Of a DNA stretch of 64,000 nt, positions 35,948-44,633 are shown one piece after another; the stretch's first letter is position 1, and each line of letters starts with the position of its first letter. Made by a program: the position numbers and the translations under genes. A model generated the notes under the pieces. The model was not told where the DNA came from. It saw only the letters and a program-made list of their open reading frames with translations, and did not search any database. Source of the DNA: Spirosoma oryzae (GTDB lineage: Bacteria; Bacteroidota; Bacteroidia; Cytophagales; Spirosomataceae); NCBI RefSeq assembly GCF_003002825.1, contig NZ_PVTE01000002.1, forward strand, positions 62,001 through 126,000. The letters run 5' to 3'.

Positions 35948-37519
35948 TTATTTCTTGGTATAGGCCCCAACGCGGGCATGAATTGCTTCAACAGTGCGGT
36001 GCGCCGACGTCAGTGCGCCAGCCATCCAGGCCGTCAGGTAGGTGGTATGTTCTCCGGCAAAATACACGTTTCCATCCGGTTCGAGCAGCGCCGGGTAGTA
36101 TTTCCGGCGGGTAGCCTCATCGTAGGTTGCCCAGCCGCCCGCATTATAGGGAATTCGGTGCCAGGCCAGCGAGAACGAATTATCGAATTCGGCCGGATAT
36201 TGCGGATGAATCTTGCCCCCCTGCTCCAGCGCCATTTTCTCCCGTTCAGCGACCGACATTGCCCCGACAGCTTCCGCCCGACCGTAAAAATTGTAATAGC
36301 CGATCAGGACACCCTTCCGCCCCTGAAACCCAAACGACGGATACCAGATCTGATTGATGTCCATGTTCGTACGCGAAATACCGCCGTAAATCCAGTCGTC
36401 TTCCTCCCAGAAGCGTCGTTTGAATTGCAGGCCAATCTTACCGGTCTTGATGTACGGGACGAAATCGGCTGCTCGCTTTATCGTTCCAGACAGGTCGGAC
36501 TCCAGATTTTTCAGCATGGGCAACGGCAACGTGCAGACGCAAAACTCAGCCGTAACCTCCTGCGGTTTTCCGTCTTTCTGGTAAACAATTCGTACGCCGT
36601 TGTCGGTCTTGCGCAACTCCGTAACGGGCGCATTGAACAGAATTTTACCCGTCAGTTTCTTTTCCAGAGCGCGTGGGATTGCATCCATGCCGCCGACCGG
36701 CTGCATCAGCGTTGTCTGCTGCTCATAGATGTAGTCGCCGACGTTGTAGAATACGGGCTGCATGAAACCCGAACGCAGCAGATCGGTCAGGCCGAATGGG
36801 TCGGCCATATCGCCGGGAGTTGGCCCGGCACCGGGTTCACCCTTTGTTTTATACCCCCGCCGGTTCGTGCCCTTATACAGGTGTGCCGTATTCAGATCAC
36901 CTTCGTTTTTCAGGAAGTCGATCAGTTTCTCAACGTCTTCCTTTGTCAGCTCCTGATCGAGCGCGTGCTGATCGAGCGATTTGGCCAGCAACTCGGCGGT
37001 GTAGCCGCGCATATCGTTGTGATACTCCTTGATACGAATCCGCCGATTTGCCATCGGCCCCGTTCCTCCGTCGTTGAAGAGATAGGCGGCTTCATTGTTT
37101 CCGTTGAAGATTTCAAGCGGTACGCCCAGTTCCCGGCAGTATTGCAACGTAAGCTGGTGATGATGGGGAATACGGGCAGCTCCACCGTTGAAATACAAGC
37201 CATTCTCAAATGAACAGGCCTGCGGAGTACCACCCAGTTCGGTTTCTTTCGTACCGCCCCGTACCGTCCAGACGCGGCCGCCGGCGCGCGAACGGGCTTC
37301 CAGTACGGTACAGTCGTAGCCAAGTTTACCGAGCTGATAGGCTGTCGCCATACCCGCCAGGCCAGCACCCAGCACTATAACCTTTCGCCCTTTACCATCG
37401 GTTTGCTTCCCGTTGACGGGTAGATCGAGGGCATTAGCGGGCGCGGGCTGTAACAACCCCCAGGCTAGCAGACTCGCGTAACTGGCACTTGTAGCATTAA
37501 TAAAATCACGTCGGGTCAT
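35948..37519 (-). CDS. Tat-exported flavin monoamine / L-amino-acid oxidase
   Basis: An FAD enzyme of the amine oxidase family, 523 aa. The N-terminus (TRRDFINATS, then a hydrophobic stretch ending ANA) is a Tat signal, so the folded flavoprotein should be exported. The dinucleotide fold is KVIVLGAGLAGMATAYQLGK (residues about 46-65) followed by EARSRAGGRVWT; the C-terminal FAD motif is VYFAGEHTTYLTAWMAGAL. Its substrate is an amine or amino acid by family; product would include hydrogen peroxide and ammonia. It lies in an operon with a Tat-exported aminotransferase (upstream) and the Hint protein (downstream), which suggests joint amino-acid chemistry outside the cytoplasm. Confidence 0.88.
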   Translation of the reverse strand: MTRRDFINATSASYASLLAWGLLQPAPANALDLPVNGKQTDGKGRKVIVLGAGLAGMATAYQLGKLGYDCTVLEARSRAGGRVWTVRGGTKETELGGTPQACSFENGLYFNGGAARIPHHHQLTLQYCRELGVPLEIFNGNNEAAYLFNDGGTGPMANRRIRIKEYHNDMRGYTAELLAKSLDQHALDQELTKEDVEKLIDFLKNEGDLNTAHLYKGTNRRGYKTKGEPGAGPTPGDMADPFGLTDLLRSGFMQPVFYNVGDYIYEQQTTLMQPVGGMDAIPRALEKKLTGKILFNAPVTELRKTDNGVRIVYQKDGKPQEVTAEFCVCTLPLPMLKNLESDLSGTIKRAADFVPYIKTGKIGLQFKRRFWEEDDWIYGGISRTNMDINQIWYPSFGFQGRKGVLIGYYNFYGRAEAVGAMSVAEREKMALEQGGKIHPQYPAEFDNSFSLAWHRIPYNAGGWATYDEATRRKYYPALLEPDGNVYFAGEHTTYLTAWMAGALTSAHRTVEAIHARVGAYTKK

Positions 37520-37572
37520 AGAGAGGAAAGTGGGACGATCGACTAATTTTTCTACTGGAAAAAGTCAACGAA

Positions 37573-38745
37573 TCAGCCCACGACTTTTTTGAAACTATCG
37601 ATAAAAGCGGTCATTTCGTCCATCGTACCAATACTGACTCGGCAGTACGGTTGTCCATCGAAATCACGGGTCTGGATACCGATTCCGTTGGCAAACATGG
37701 CGTTGCTGAACGTTTTGGTTTTCATTCGGATCGGGAACAGGATGAAATTGGCCGACGAGGGAATCACGTCGTAGCCCATGCCTGCCAACGCTTTACTCGT
37801 GTAGTCTCGGGCTTTGGCATTCTCCGCCCGGCAGTGGTTCTGCCAGTCCTTGTCCTGATAACTGGCAACACCGGCCATCAGGGTCGTGATGCTGACAGCG
37901 AACTCGCCGTTTGTGTAGGGTTTGATAGCTTTCAGCAACTCAGGTTTCGCAATGGCATAACCCAGTCGTAACCCGGCAAAGCCGTGGATTTTCGAGAACG
38001 TGCGGGCCAGAATAACATTCTGTCCTTCAGCGACCAGTTTACCCAGCTTGGGCCGATCAGCGGGTTCGTAGAAATCGATGTAGGCTTCATCGAGGAACAC
38101 CGGCACTTTGGGCGCTACCTCCCGAATGAATGATTCCAGCTCAGCGGTCGGGACAACGGTTCCGGTCGGGTTGTTTGGATTAACCAGATACACCAGTTTG
38201 ACGTCGGGCGTAATCTTTGCCTTGATCGTTGCCAGATCGTATTTATACTCTTTCGTCATTGGTACCGCGACGATTTTGGCTCCAAATTTCGCCGACCGCT
38301 CCAGCAGATCGTCGTATGTCATCGCACTCGTCAGGATCGTACCACCATCCTTGGCAAAATAATCGGCCGACGCCATCAGAATATCCGACGAGCCGGGTGA
38401 CAGCATAATGTTAGCAGGTGTCACCAGTTCATCATCAGCGATCAACTTTTTCAACTGGGCAAACTCTGTCCAGGCATAGCGGTTCCCCAGTTCAGCAGCT
38501 TTGCACATCGCTTCTTTAGCAGCTGGCGAAATGCCCAGCGGGTTTTCGTTGGCCAACAGCCGCGCCCGCAGCTTGTTCATTTTCGAAAACGGATCGTCGA
38601 TGAAGCTGAACTCGTTGACGAACGTGGACGCAAGCGGAGCCGCTACATGGCTCACTTCCGCAACAGAAACGCGGCTTAGACCGAGCCCCGCCGTTAGCAA
38701 CCCACTGGCACGAAGCCAGTCTCTACGCGATAGTTGTGAAGACAT
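37573..38745 (-). CDS. Tat-exported PLP aminotransferase, HisC-like
   Basis: A class I/II aminotransferase (390 aa) most like histidinol-phosphate aminotransferases: NPNNPTGTVVPTAELESFI, FLDEAYIDFYEPAD, and RTFSKIHGFAGLRLGYAI, in which the Lys of SKIHG is the PLP lysine. Unlike a biosynthetic HisC, it starts with SRRDWLRASGLLTAGLGL, a Tat signal. Export of a PLP enzyme with its cofactor is unusual. Other his genes are absent here. It is the first gene of the operon with the flavin amine oxidase (53-base gap) and the Hint protein. The substrate is unknown. Confidence 0.86.
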   Translation of the reverse strand: MSSQLSRRDWLRASGLLTAGLGLSRVSVAEVSHVAAPLASTFVNEFSFIDDPFSKMNKLRARLLANENPLGISPAAKEAMCKAAELGNRYAWTEFAQLKKLIADDELVTPANIMLSPGSSDILMASADYFAKDGGTILTSAMTYDDLLERSAKFGAKIVAVPMTKEYKYDLATIKAKITPDVKLVYLVNPNNPTGTVVPTAELESFIREVAPKVPVFLDEAYIDFYEPADRPKLGKLVAEGQNVILARTFSKIHGFAGLRLGYAIAKPELLKAIKPYTNGEFAVSITTLMAGVASYQDKDWQNHCRAENAKARDYTSKALAGMGYDVIPSSANFILFPIRMKTKTFSNAMFANGIGIQTRDFDGQPYCRVSIGTMDEMTAFIDSFKKVVG

Positions 38746-38902
38746 AAACCGTACTTTTTGATCTATTTATAGATGAAATTTACTTATTCTTCGCAAATAG
38801 CTGTATATCAGCTCCTGCTTGTGAAAGTACGACAGATTAGATAAAAATCAGCTACCAAAGCCAGCAAATACAGATATTTTATTTGGCCAATCAAACTATA
38901 GA

Positions 38903-38910
38903 CAAAATTA
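38903..38910 (-). promoter_or_regulatory. Candidate promoter -7 box for the aminotransferase operon
   Basis: TAATTTTG on the minus strand fits TANNTTTG but lies about 160 bases before the ATG. The gap (38746-38942) is AT-rich and holds no gene. Confidence 0.3.
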
Positions 38911-38942
38911 TGTACTACTTTAGTTTATATAAACAGGTGATT

Positions 38943-40310
38943 TTATTGTCTTTTCAGCAGACTAATCACAACCATAGCCACTGCGCTGATGAGTAAACCC
39001 CACATCATGGGCGCATAGTTGGTGTCGATCCACAGGCAGAATAGCCATACGACTAAACCCAGCCCCATCGACCATAGACAACCCGCCAGTGTCGCCCGTT
39101 TCCAGTAGATCCCCGCCGTGAGCGGCACGAATAACGATACCAGACTAAAGGCCGACGATTCACCAACCAGATCGAAAATATTCGTATCGCGGGCGGTACT
39201 CATCCAGACACAGATCAGCGTGATGACGACGATGGCCCAGCGGATTGTTTTCAGCAGGTCTGCGTCACTCAGGTTCGGTCGGAAGTAGCGGACTACGTTT
39301 TCGCCAAACACGGTGGCCGGCGCCAGAATGGCGCCACTCGACACGCTCAGGATAGCCGACGTTACAGCCCCAAAGAAGAGAATCTGAAGCGGCAGGCTCC
39401 CGTGTCGCATCACCATGTTCGGAATGATCAGCTGATTGTCAGCCGGTAAGTCAGGGTGAAGCATCCGCGCACTGAAGGCAATAAACAGCGGCAGCATCGC
39501 AACCGTCAGGTACAGACCCGATGCCAGATAAGACGCCCGAACCGACGTATCTTCCGTCTTAGCCGCCATCACGCGCTGAAAAATGTCCTGCTGCGGAATC
39601 GATCCCAGCCCAATGGTGAACCAGGCCGCCAGATAAGCGACCCAGTCGCGGACCGTGTTGTGGGGTAGAAACCGAAAGAAATCGGGCGATACCTGTTTAT
39701 GCATGGCTGACCAGCCCCCCGTATCCTGCCACAGACCGACAGCCAGGATGGCCAGCGCCACAATGATGATGAGGTTATGGAAAAAGTCAGTAATCGAAAT
39801 CGACCACATTCCCCCCAGCAGCGTGTAGGCCATCACGACGATGGCGCTTCCCAGTACGCAGTATTCCTGCGGAAAACCCGTCACGACGTTGAGTACAATG
39901 CCAATTGCTACCAGTTGAGCCGCTATCCAGCTAAAATACGATGGGATAATCAGGATGGCCGACAGCAGTTCAGCCGGTCGGCCAAAACGAATACGGAAGT
40001 AATCGCAGAAGGTGGTGATGCGAAGCCGGTATAGCGGCCGGGCGAAGAATGCGCCAACCAGAAATAAGCACAGCGCCGACCCAAACGGCTCTTCGATAAT
40101 GGCCGGAACCCCACCCTCGACAAACATGGCTGGTGCGCCCATGATCGTCTCAGAACCGAACCAGGTCGCAAACGTAACCGATGCCGCCAGTACCAGCGGC
40201 AATCGTCGTCCCGCCAGCACAAAATCCTGCGAGGTCGTCACCCGACGCGCGGCCCATGCGCCAACGGCGACGTTCGATAGTAAATACAGTGTGATACAGG
40301 CAACGAGCAT
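38943..40310 (-). CDS. Sodium:solute symporter (SSS family)
   Basis: A 455-residue membrane protein with about 12 helices and the SSS family layout: ATWFGSETIMGAPAMF in the first core helix, GGMWSISITDFFHNLIIIVALA, and GAVTSAILSVSSGAILAPATVFGENVVRY with the sodium-site Ser residues. The family carries sugars, amino acids, vitamins or carboxylates; the substrate is not clear from sequence. It lies downstream of myo-inositol oxygenase with 148 bases and a strong palindrome between them, so it may be in the same transcript or separate. Confidence 0.88.
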   Translation of the reverse strand: MLVACITLYLLSNVAVGAWAARRVTTSQDFVLAGRRLPLVLAASVTFATWFGSETIMGAPAMFVEGGVPAIIEEPFGSALCLFLVGAFFARPLYRLRITTFCDYFRIRFGRPAELLSAILIIPSYFSWIAAQLVAIGIVLNVVTGFPQEYCVLGSAIVVMAYTLLGGMWSISITDFFHNLIIIVALAILAVGLWQDTGGWSAMHKQVSPDFFRFLPHNTVRDWVAYLAAWFTIGLGSIPQQDIFQRVMAAKTEDTSVRASYLASGLYLTVAMLPLFIAFSARMLHPDLPADNQLIIPNMVMRHGSLPLQILFFGAVTSAILSVSSGAILAPATVFGENVVRYFRPNLSDADLLKTIRWAIVVITLICVWMSTARDTNIFDLVGESSAFSLVSLFVPLTAGIYWKRATLAGCLWSMGLGLVVWLFCLWIDTNYAPMMWGLLISAVAMVVISLLKRQ

Positions 40311-40371
40311 AGGTTCTTAGCAACACAAAGGCACAGACAGCGATCACAAAGATTGCAAGTCAATCCCATAA

Positions 40372-40439
40372 ACCCCTAAATCCCCTGAAGGGGACTTTGC
40401 CCGAGATGGAACAAAGTCCCCTTCAGGGGATTTAGGGGT
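40372..40439. repeat. Perfect 28-bp palindrome (CCCCTAAATCCCCTGAAGGG family)
   Basis: Arms 40372-40399 and 40412-40439 are exact inverted copies with a 12-base loop. Each arm itself contains a nested CCCCTGAAGGGG. From memory, near-identical sequences occur in many Bacteroidota genomes; I cannot check that here. It fills the gap between the inositol oxygenase stop (40459) and the symporter start (40310). Confidence 0.9.
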
Positions 40440-40458
40440 ATTGCTGACTACAATAGAC

Positions 40459-41316
40459 TTACAGCCGAATTGTCGCAGGCAGGTATTTAGCGATCAGGTC
40501 TTCGTAGTACGGTCTGAGTTCGCTGACAACCGGTGGCTTCGGACTCTTCGAGTACAAATCGTATGGATTGAACTTGTTAACCCACTTGAACATCTCGTGA
40601 TCGTGATCGTCGAGCAGGTGGTTGTAGGCGTGCTCGCGGTGCTGCGAATAGAACGAGTGGTACCGGATCATGTACAGCGCAGGCTCCGGCAGGTAATTTT
40701 TCGTGATGTGGTACAGGTATTCATCGTGCCCCCACGACATATCGACGTTTTTCAGGCCACAGTTTGGCTCATACACGCCATACTTGGTGTTGTAACGCTC
40801 ATCGTACGAATCGGGATTATTCACGAAATACTCGGGATAAACGATCTTATCCGAATGCTTACAGCCCACTGGGAATGTATCCCCGACAACGGCCCACTGC
40901 GGTTCGCCGAACAGGCACAGAACCTTGCCCATGTCGTGCAGGAAACCAGTCAGTACGAACCAATCGGGATGACCATCGGCGCGGATGGCTTCGGCAGTCT
41001 GTAGCAAGTGTTGCAGCTGATCGAGGTCGGTATCAGGATCTGAATCATCGACAAGCGTGTTCAGAAACTCCATTGCCCCCCAGACAGGCAGTTCTTTCTT
41101 GTCGAATGACAGAAATTCCGCCTTTTTCTGCTGTACGAAATCGTATGTCTGATACGTATGGTTGAGCCGGTAGAATTCCCGTACCGTATCGCGTTCGGGC
41201 GTATCGTAGTTCCGGTAATCTTCCTTTGCCTTATGCTCCGGCTGAGGGTAGCGGCTCAGTACGTCGTCTTCCCACAGCTCCAGGCTGGCAAGGGGGGCAT
41301 TCTGGTCAATCATCAT
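40459..41316 (-). CDS. myo-Inositol oxygenase
   Basis: A di-iron dioxygenase that converts myo-inositol to D-glucuronate. The 285-aa product matches animal and plant MIOX over its full length ([55 protein letters not shown]). All six iron ligands are present: His103, His127, Asp128, His197, His220 and Asp253, judged by alignment with the well-known mouse enzyme. Bacterial copies are uncommon; most bacteria start inositol breakdown with an NAD dehydrogenase. The gene follows an SGLT-type symporter, so uptake and oxidation appear linked. Enzymes that use glucuronate are not in this window. Confidence 0.95.
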   Translation of the reverse strand: MMIDQNAPLASLELWEDDVLSRYPQPEHKAKEDYRNYDTPERDTVREFYRLNHTYQTYDFVQQKKAEFLSFDKKELPVWGAMEFLNTLVDDSDPDTDLDQLQHLLQTAEAIRADGHPDWFVLTGFLHDMGKVLCLFGEPQWAVVGDTFPVGCKHSDKIVYPEYFVNNPDSYDERYNTKYGVYEPNCGLKNVDMSWGHDEYLYHITKNYLPEPALYMIRYHSFYSQHREHAYNHLLDDHDHEMFKWVNKFNPYDLYSKSPKPPVVSELRPYYEDLIAKYLPATIRL

Positions 41317-41408
41317 CGCAGGAATAGTTATCAGGTAAATGTATGAAATAAATCAATATCAGCATGTTATAGCCAAAAACGCACCAATGGTTATAGTGTT
41401 TCGACGGG

Positions 41409-43046
41409 CTACCAGAACAGCGTGTAGAGCACTGCCAACGCGCCAAAAATTCCGGCAGATCCGATCATAAACGATGGCGTTACCCGAAACAGTGCCCGGT
41501 CGACAACGACTTCCCCCTGCGCCCGATGACTGGCCGGATCGGTCAGCGTAACGACAACCATCAGTAGTATGTCGATGCAGAACACCCACATCGTCCGGTG
41601 AAGAAACGGAATCGGATCGGCAGTCGTCCCCAACCAACCCGTTACTTCCGGCCAGAATTTCAGCAGAATCGACAAAGGAAGTGTTAGAATAGCGACGGTC
41701 ATTGCCGCCCGGTTAGTCGCCCGCTTCCAGAAAAAACCGAGGAGGAAAATGGCAAAAATGCCGGGGGTGATAAAATTGGTGTACTCCTGAATGTACTGAT
41801 AGACCTGATCGAGTGAGCGGAGCAGTGGAGCCAGCCCAATCGCCACGACGAACGACAGCACAACCGCCCAGCGGCCCACCCGAACAAGCTTTTGTTCAGA
41901 CGCTTGCGGGTCTACGTATTTCCGGTACAGGTCGAGTGTGAATATGGTCGAGATCGAATTGGCTTTTCCCGCCAACGACGCTACGACGGCGGCTGTTAGC
42001 GCAGCGAAGGCCAACCCTTTCATACCGATCGGCAGCAGATTCATCAGCACCGGATACGCATGATCCGGCTTGACAACGCCCGACGCATCGGTCATTGCCG
42101 CCCGGAACGATCCTTCGTTGAACAGCACAAACGCAGCGATGCCCGGAATAACGGCGATGATCGGGATCATCAGTTTCAGGAAAGCCGCGAAAAGAATGCC
42201 GCTGCGCGCCGTTTTCAGATCAGCCCCCAGCGCCCGCTGCACGATGTACTGATTGCAGCCCCAGTAGTACAGGTTGTTGATCCACATCCCCCCCAGCACC
42301 AGCGACATTCCCGGTAATTCGAGGTAGTGCGGATGCCCTTTTTCGAAATACATGTGAAAATGACTGTCGGCCCGGCTGCGCAGTTGCGACAGACCGTTCA
42401 TAACGCCAGCCGTCCCACTCCGGTCTGCAACCAGCTCCAGTGCCAGATACGTGACCACCAAGCCACCGATAACCAGCACGATCACTTGAATGACGTCGGT
42501 GTATCCGATTACCTTCATACCGCCCAGCGTGATGAAAATGGCGAACAGCGCCAGTCCGACAGTACAGGTCGTGAACGAAATCCCCGCGAGCGACTCAATA
42601 GCCATTGCCCCCAGATATAGAATCGACGTCAGGTTAACGACAACGTAGACGACCAGCCAGAAAACTGCCAGAATCGTACTGACCGTGTCGCTGTAGCGCT
42701 GGGCCAGGAACTGCGGCATGGTATAGATATGATTCCGCAGGTAGATCGGAATGAAGAACGCAGCCACGATAACGAGCGTAGCCGCAGCAATCCATTCGTA
42801 CGACGAAATCGCCAGGCCCATCGCAAAACCCGATCCCGCCATACCGATAAAATGCTCCGCCGAAATATTCGACGCAATCAGCGAGGCACCAATCGCCCAC
42901 CAGGTTAGCGACCCCTCTGCCAGGAAAAAATCGGTGGTATTCGTCTCCGCCTTACGTCGACGCTGGTACACCCAATAGCCATAGCCAACGACGATGACGA
43001 AATAAACGAGAAAAACAAGGTAATCTGCCGTGGCAAGGTGGTTCAT
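41409..43046 (-). CDS. SGLT-type sodium/sugar symporter, probably for inositol
   Basis: A 545-residue SSS-family transporter with 14 or so helices. It has the sugar-transporter signature of the SGLT/SMIT branch: IGASLIASNISAEHFIGMAGSGFAMG near residues 45-70, then SSYEWIAA and YLGAMAIESLAG. Position directly before myo-inositol oxygenase (92 bases) suggests that inositol is the cargo; other sugars cannot be excluded. The only ATG is at 43044-43046. It touches the base of a terminator-like hairpin (43047-43093), leaving no room for a ribosome site. A TTG 11 codons upstream would lie inside the hairpin. Confidence 0.9.
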   Translation of the reverse strand: MNHLATADYLVFLVYFVIVVGYGYWVYQRRRKAETNTTDFFLAEGSLTWWAIGASLIASNISAEHFIGMAGSGFAMGLAISSYEWIAAATLVIVAAFFIPIYLRNHIYTMPQFLAQRYSDTVSTILAVFWLVVYVVVNLTSILYLGAMAIESLAGISFTTCTVGLALFAIFITLGGMKVIGYTDVIQVIVLVIGGLVVTYLALELVADRSGTAGVMNGLSQLRSRADSHFHMYFEKGHPHYLELPGMSLVLGGMWINNLYYWGCNQYIVQRALGADLKTARSGILFAAFLKLMIPIIAVIPGIAAFVLFNEGSFRAAMTDASGVVKPDHAYPVLMNLLPIGMKGLAFAALTAAVVASLAGKANSISTIFTLDLYRKYVDPQASEQKLVRVGRWAVVLSFVVAIGLAPLLRSLDQVYQYIQEYTNFITPGIFAIFLLGFFWKRATNRAAMTVAILTLPLSILLKFWPEVTGWLGTTADPIPFLHRTMWVFCIDILLMVVVTLTDPASHRAQGEVVVDRALFRVTPSFMIGSAGIFGALAVLYTLFW

Positions 43047-43093
43047 AAAAAAGGTGGGGTTTGGATGCCAAAGCACCAAACCCCACCTTTTTT
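43047..43093 (-). terminator. Terminator-like hairpin directly before the SGLT symporter ATG
   Basis: An 18-bp perfect stem (43047-43064 with 43076-43093) with T6 at its 3' end on the minus strand. The last T is followed at once by the ATG at 43046. It could end accC transcripts or act as an attenuator for the symporter. Confidence 0.85.
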
Positions 43094-43104
43094 ACCGCAT
43101 TCAA

Positions 43105-43189
43105 TGAGCGAAAGACTGAAAGAGCGAAAAAGTGAATAGTTGCTAATGCAGACAGTCGCACTTTCGATCTTTCAGTCTTTCACTCTTTA
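43105..43189. repeat. Period-4 palindrome at the 3' end of accC (NGAN variant)
   Basis: Left arm 43105-43134 (TGAG CGAA AGAC TGAA AGAG CGAA) and right arm 43159-43189 (TTTC GATC TTTC AGTC TTTC ACTC) pair with two single mismatches and a two-base bulge. Each arm repeats every four bases. The right arm includes the accC stop codon (TTA on plus, 43187-43189). Confidence 0.8.
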
Positions 43190-44533
43190 TTTCAGCGTCG
43201 AGAAATCGAACGTTTCGAGGAACGCCGTCGTAAACTGCCCCGACTGGAAACCCGGATCGTCCATAAGCTTGATGTGGAACGGAATCGTGGTTTTGATACC
43301 TTCGATGACAAACTCCTGTAGCGCCCGCTTCATCCGCGTAACGACTTCCTCCCGCGACTGCCCCGATACGATCAGCTTGGCAATCATCGAGTCGTAGTTA
43401 GGCGGAATGGTGTAGCCCGTGTACACGTGGCTGTCGACGCGAACACCATGACCACCCGGCATGTGCAATACCGTGATTTTACCCGGCGACGGACGGAAGC
43501 CATTACCGGGATCTTCGGCGTTGATACGGCATTCCATCGCGTACAGCTTCGGCGTATAGTTCCGACCCGAAATTTCCGCGCCAGCCGCTACCTTGATCTG
43601 CTCTTTGATCAGGTCAAAATCCGTCACCTCTTCCGTAATCGGGTGCTCAACCTGAATCCGGGTGTTCATTTCCATGAAATAGAACTTCCCGTGCTTGTCG
43701 ACGAGGAACTCTACCGTACCGGCTCCTTCGTAACCAATGGCCTGCGCGCCTTTGATGGCAGCAGCCCCCATCTGCTCCCGCAGTTCAGGCGAGATGATAG
43801 GCGACGGTGTTTCTTCAACCAGTTTCTGGTGCCGACGCTGAATCGAGCAATCGCGCTCAGACAGGTGACACACTTTACCGTATTGATCGCCGACAATCTG
43901 AATTTCGATGTGCCGGGGCTCTTCGACGAATTTTTCCAGGTATAAACCATCGTTACCAAAGGCAGCACCAGCTTCGGTACGCGCGTCGTTCCACGCTTTT
44001 TCGAAGTCAGCTTCCGACCGGATAATCCGCATACCGCGACCACCACCACCGGCTGTTGCTTTGATGATTACCGGATAACCCATCTCGGCCGACAGTTCTT
44101 TCCCCTGCTCGATCGATTCCAGCAGACCATCCGAACCGGGAATAACCGGCACACCAGCCTCTTTCATGGTTGCCTTAGCCGTTGCCTTGTCGCCCATGCC
44201 GTTGATCTGCTCGGCCGTTGCCCCAATAAACTTGATACCGTAATCGGCGCAGATCTGCGAAAACTCAGCATTCTCCGACAGGAAGCCGTAGCCGGGGTGA
44301 ATGGCATCAGCACCGGTTACTTCAGCGGCTGAAATGATGCTGGGAATGCTCAGGTATGATTGTTTGCTGACCGGCGGGCCAATACATACGGCCTCATCGG
44401 CGAAACGTACGTGCAGACTGTCGCGGTCGGCAGTTGAGTATACAGCCACCGTTTTGATACCCATCTCCCGACAGGTACGGATGATGCGTAGTGCAATCTC
44501 ACCCCGGTTAGCAATCAGAATTTTCTTGAACAT
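43187..44533 (-). CDS. accC: Acetyl-CoA carboxylase, biotin carboxylase subunit
   Basis: ATP-grasp enzyme that carboxylates the biotin on AccB, the first step in fatty-acid synthesis. Length 448 aa, typical. Motifs: [24 protein letters not shown] at the start, the Gly-rich ATP lid [14 protein letters not shown] (residues about 158-171), [16 protein letters not shown] with catalytic Lys and Glu, and [21 protein letters not shown]. It follows accB but is separated by a 60-base palindrome. The stop codon lies inside another repeat. Confidence 0.97.
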   Translation of the reverse strand: MFKKILIANRGEIALRIIRTCREMGIKTVAVYSTADRDSLHVRFADEAVCIGPPVSKQSYLSIPSIISAAEVTGADAIHPGYGFLSENAEFSQICADYGIKFIGATAEQINGMGDKATAKATMKEAGVPVIPGSDGLLESIEQGKELSAEMGYPVIIKATAGGGGRGMRIIRSEADFEKAWNDARTEAGAAFGNDGLYLEKFVEEPRHIEIQIVGDQYGKVCHLSERDCSIQRRHQKLVEETPSPIISPELREQMGAAAIKGAQAIGYEGAGTVEFLVDKHGKFYFMEMNTRIQVEHPITEEVTDFDLIKEQIKVAAGAEISGRNYTPKLYAMECRINAEDPGNGFRPSPGKITVLHMPGGHGVRVDSHVYTGYTIPPNYDSMIAKLIVSGQSREEVVTRMKRALQEFVIEGIKTTIPFHIKLMDDPGFQSGQFTTAFLETFDFSTLK

Positions 44534-44550
44534 AATATTAAAATGAGAAA

Positions 44551-44621
44551 ATGACTGAATGATTGAGTGACTGAATGAAAAGCCTACACCGGCCTATTCA
44601 ATCACTCAATCATTCAGTCAT
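44551..44621. repeat. Period-4 (TGAN)n palindrome between accB and accC
   Basis: Arms 44551-44576 and 44596-44621 pair with one mismatch. The left arm reads TGAC TGAA TGAT TGAG TGAC TGAA, the right arm is the mirror NTCA form. TGA therefore recurs every four bases and stops all three frames on each strand. The element lies between the accB stop (44634) and the accC start (44533) and fills most of that gap. Confidence 0.9.
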
Positions 44622-44633
44622 TCATCAATTAAA

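Noticed and set aside
35978-37213. 411-codon plus-strand open frame
   Set aside because: It lies antisense within the flavin amine oxidase gene, whose protein has clear family motifs. The plus-strand product resembles nothing and is a by-product of codon use.
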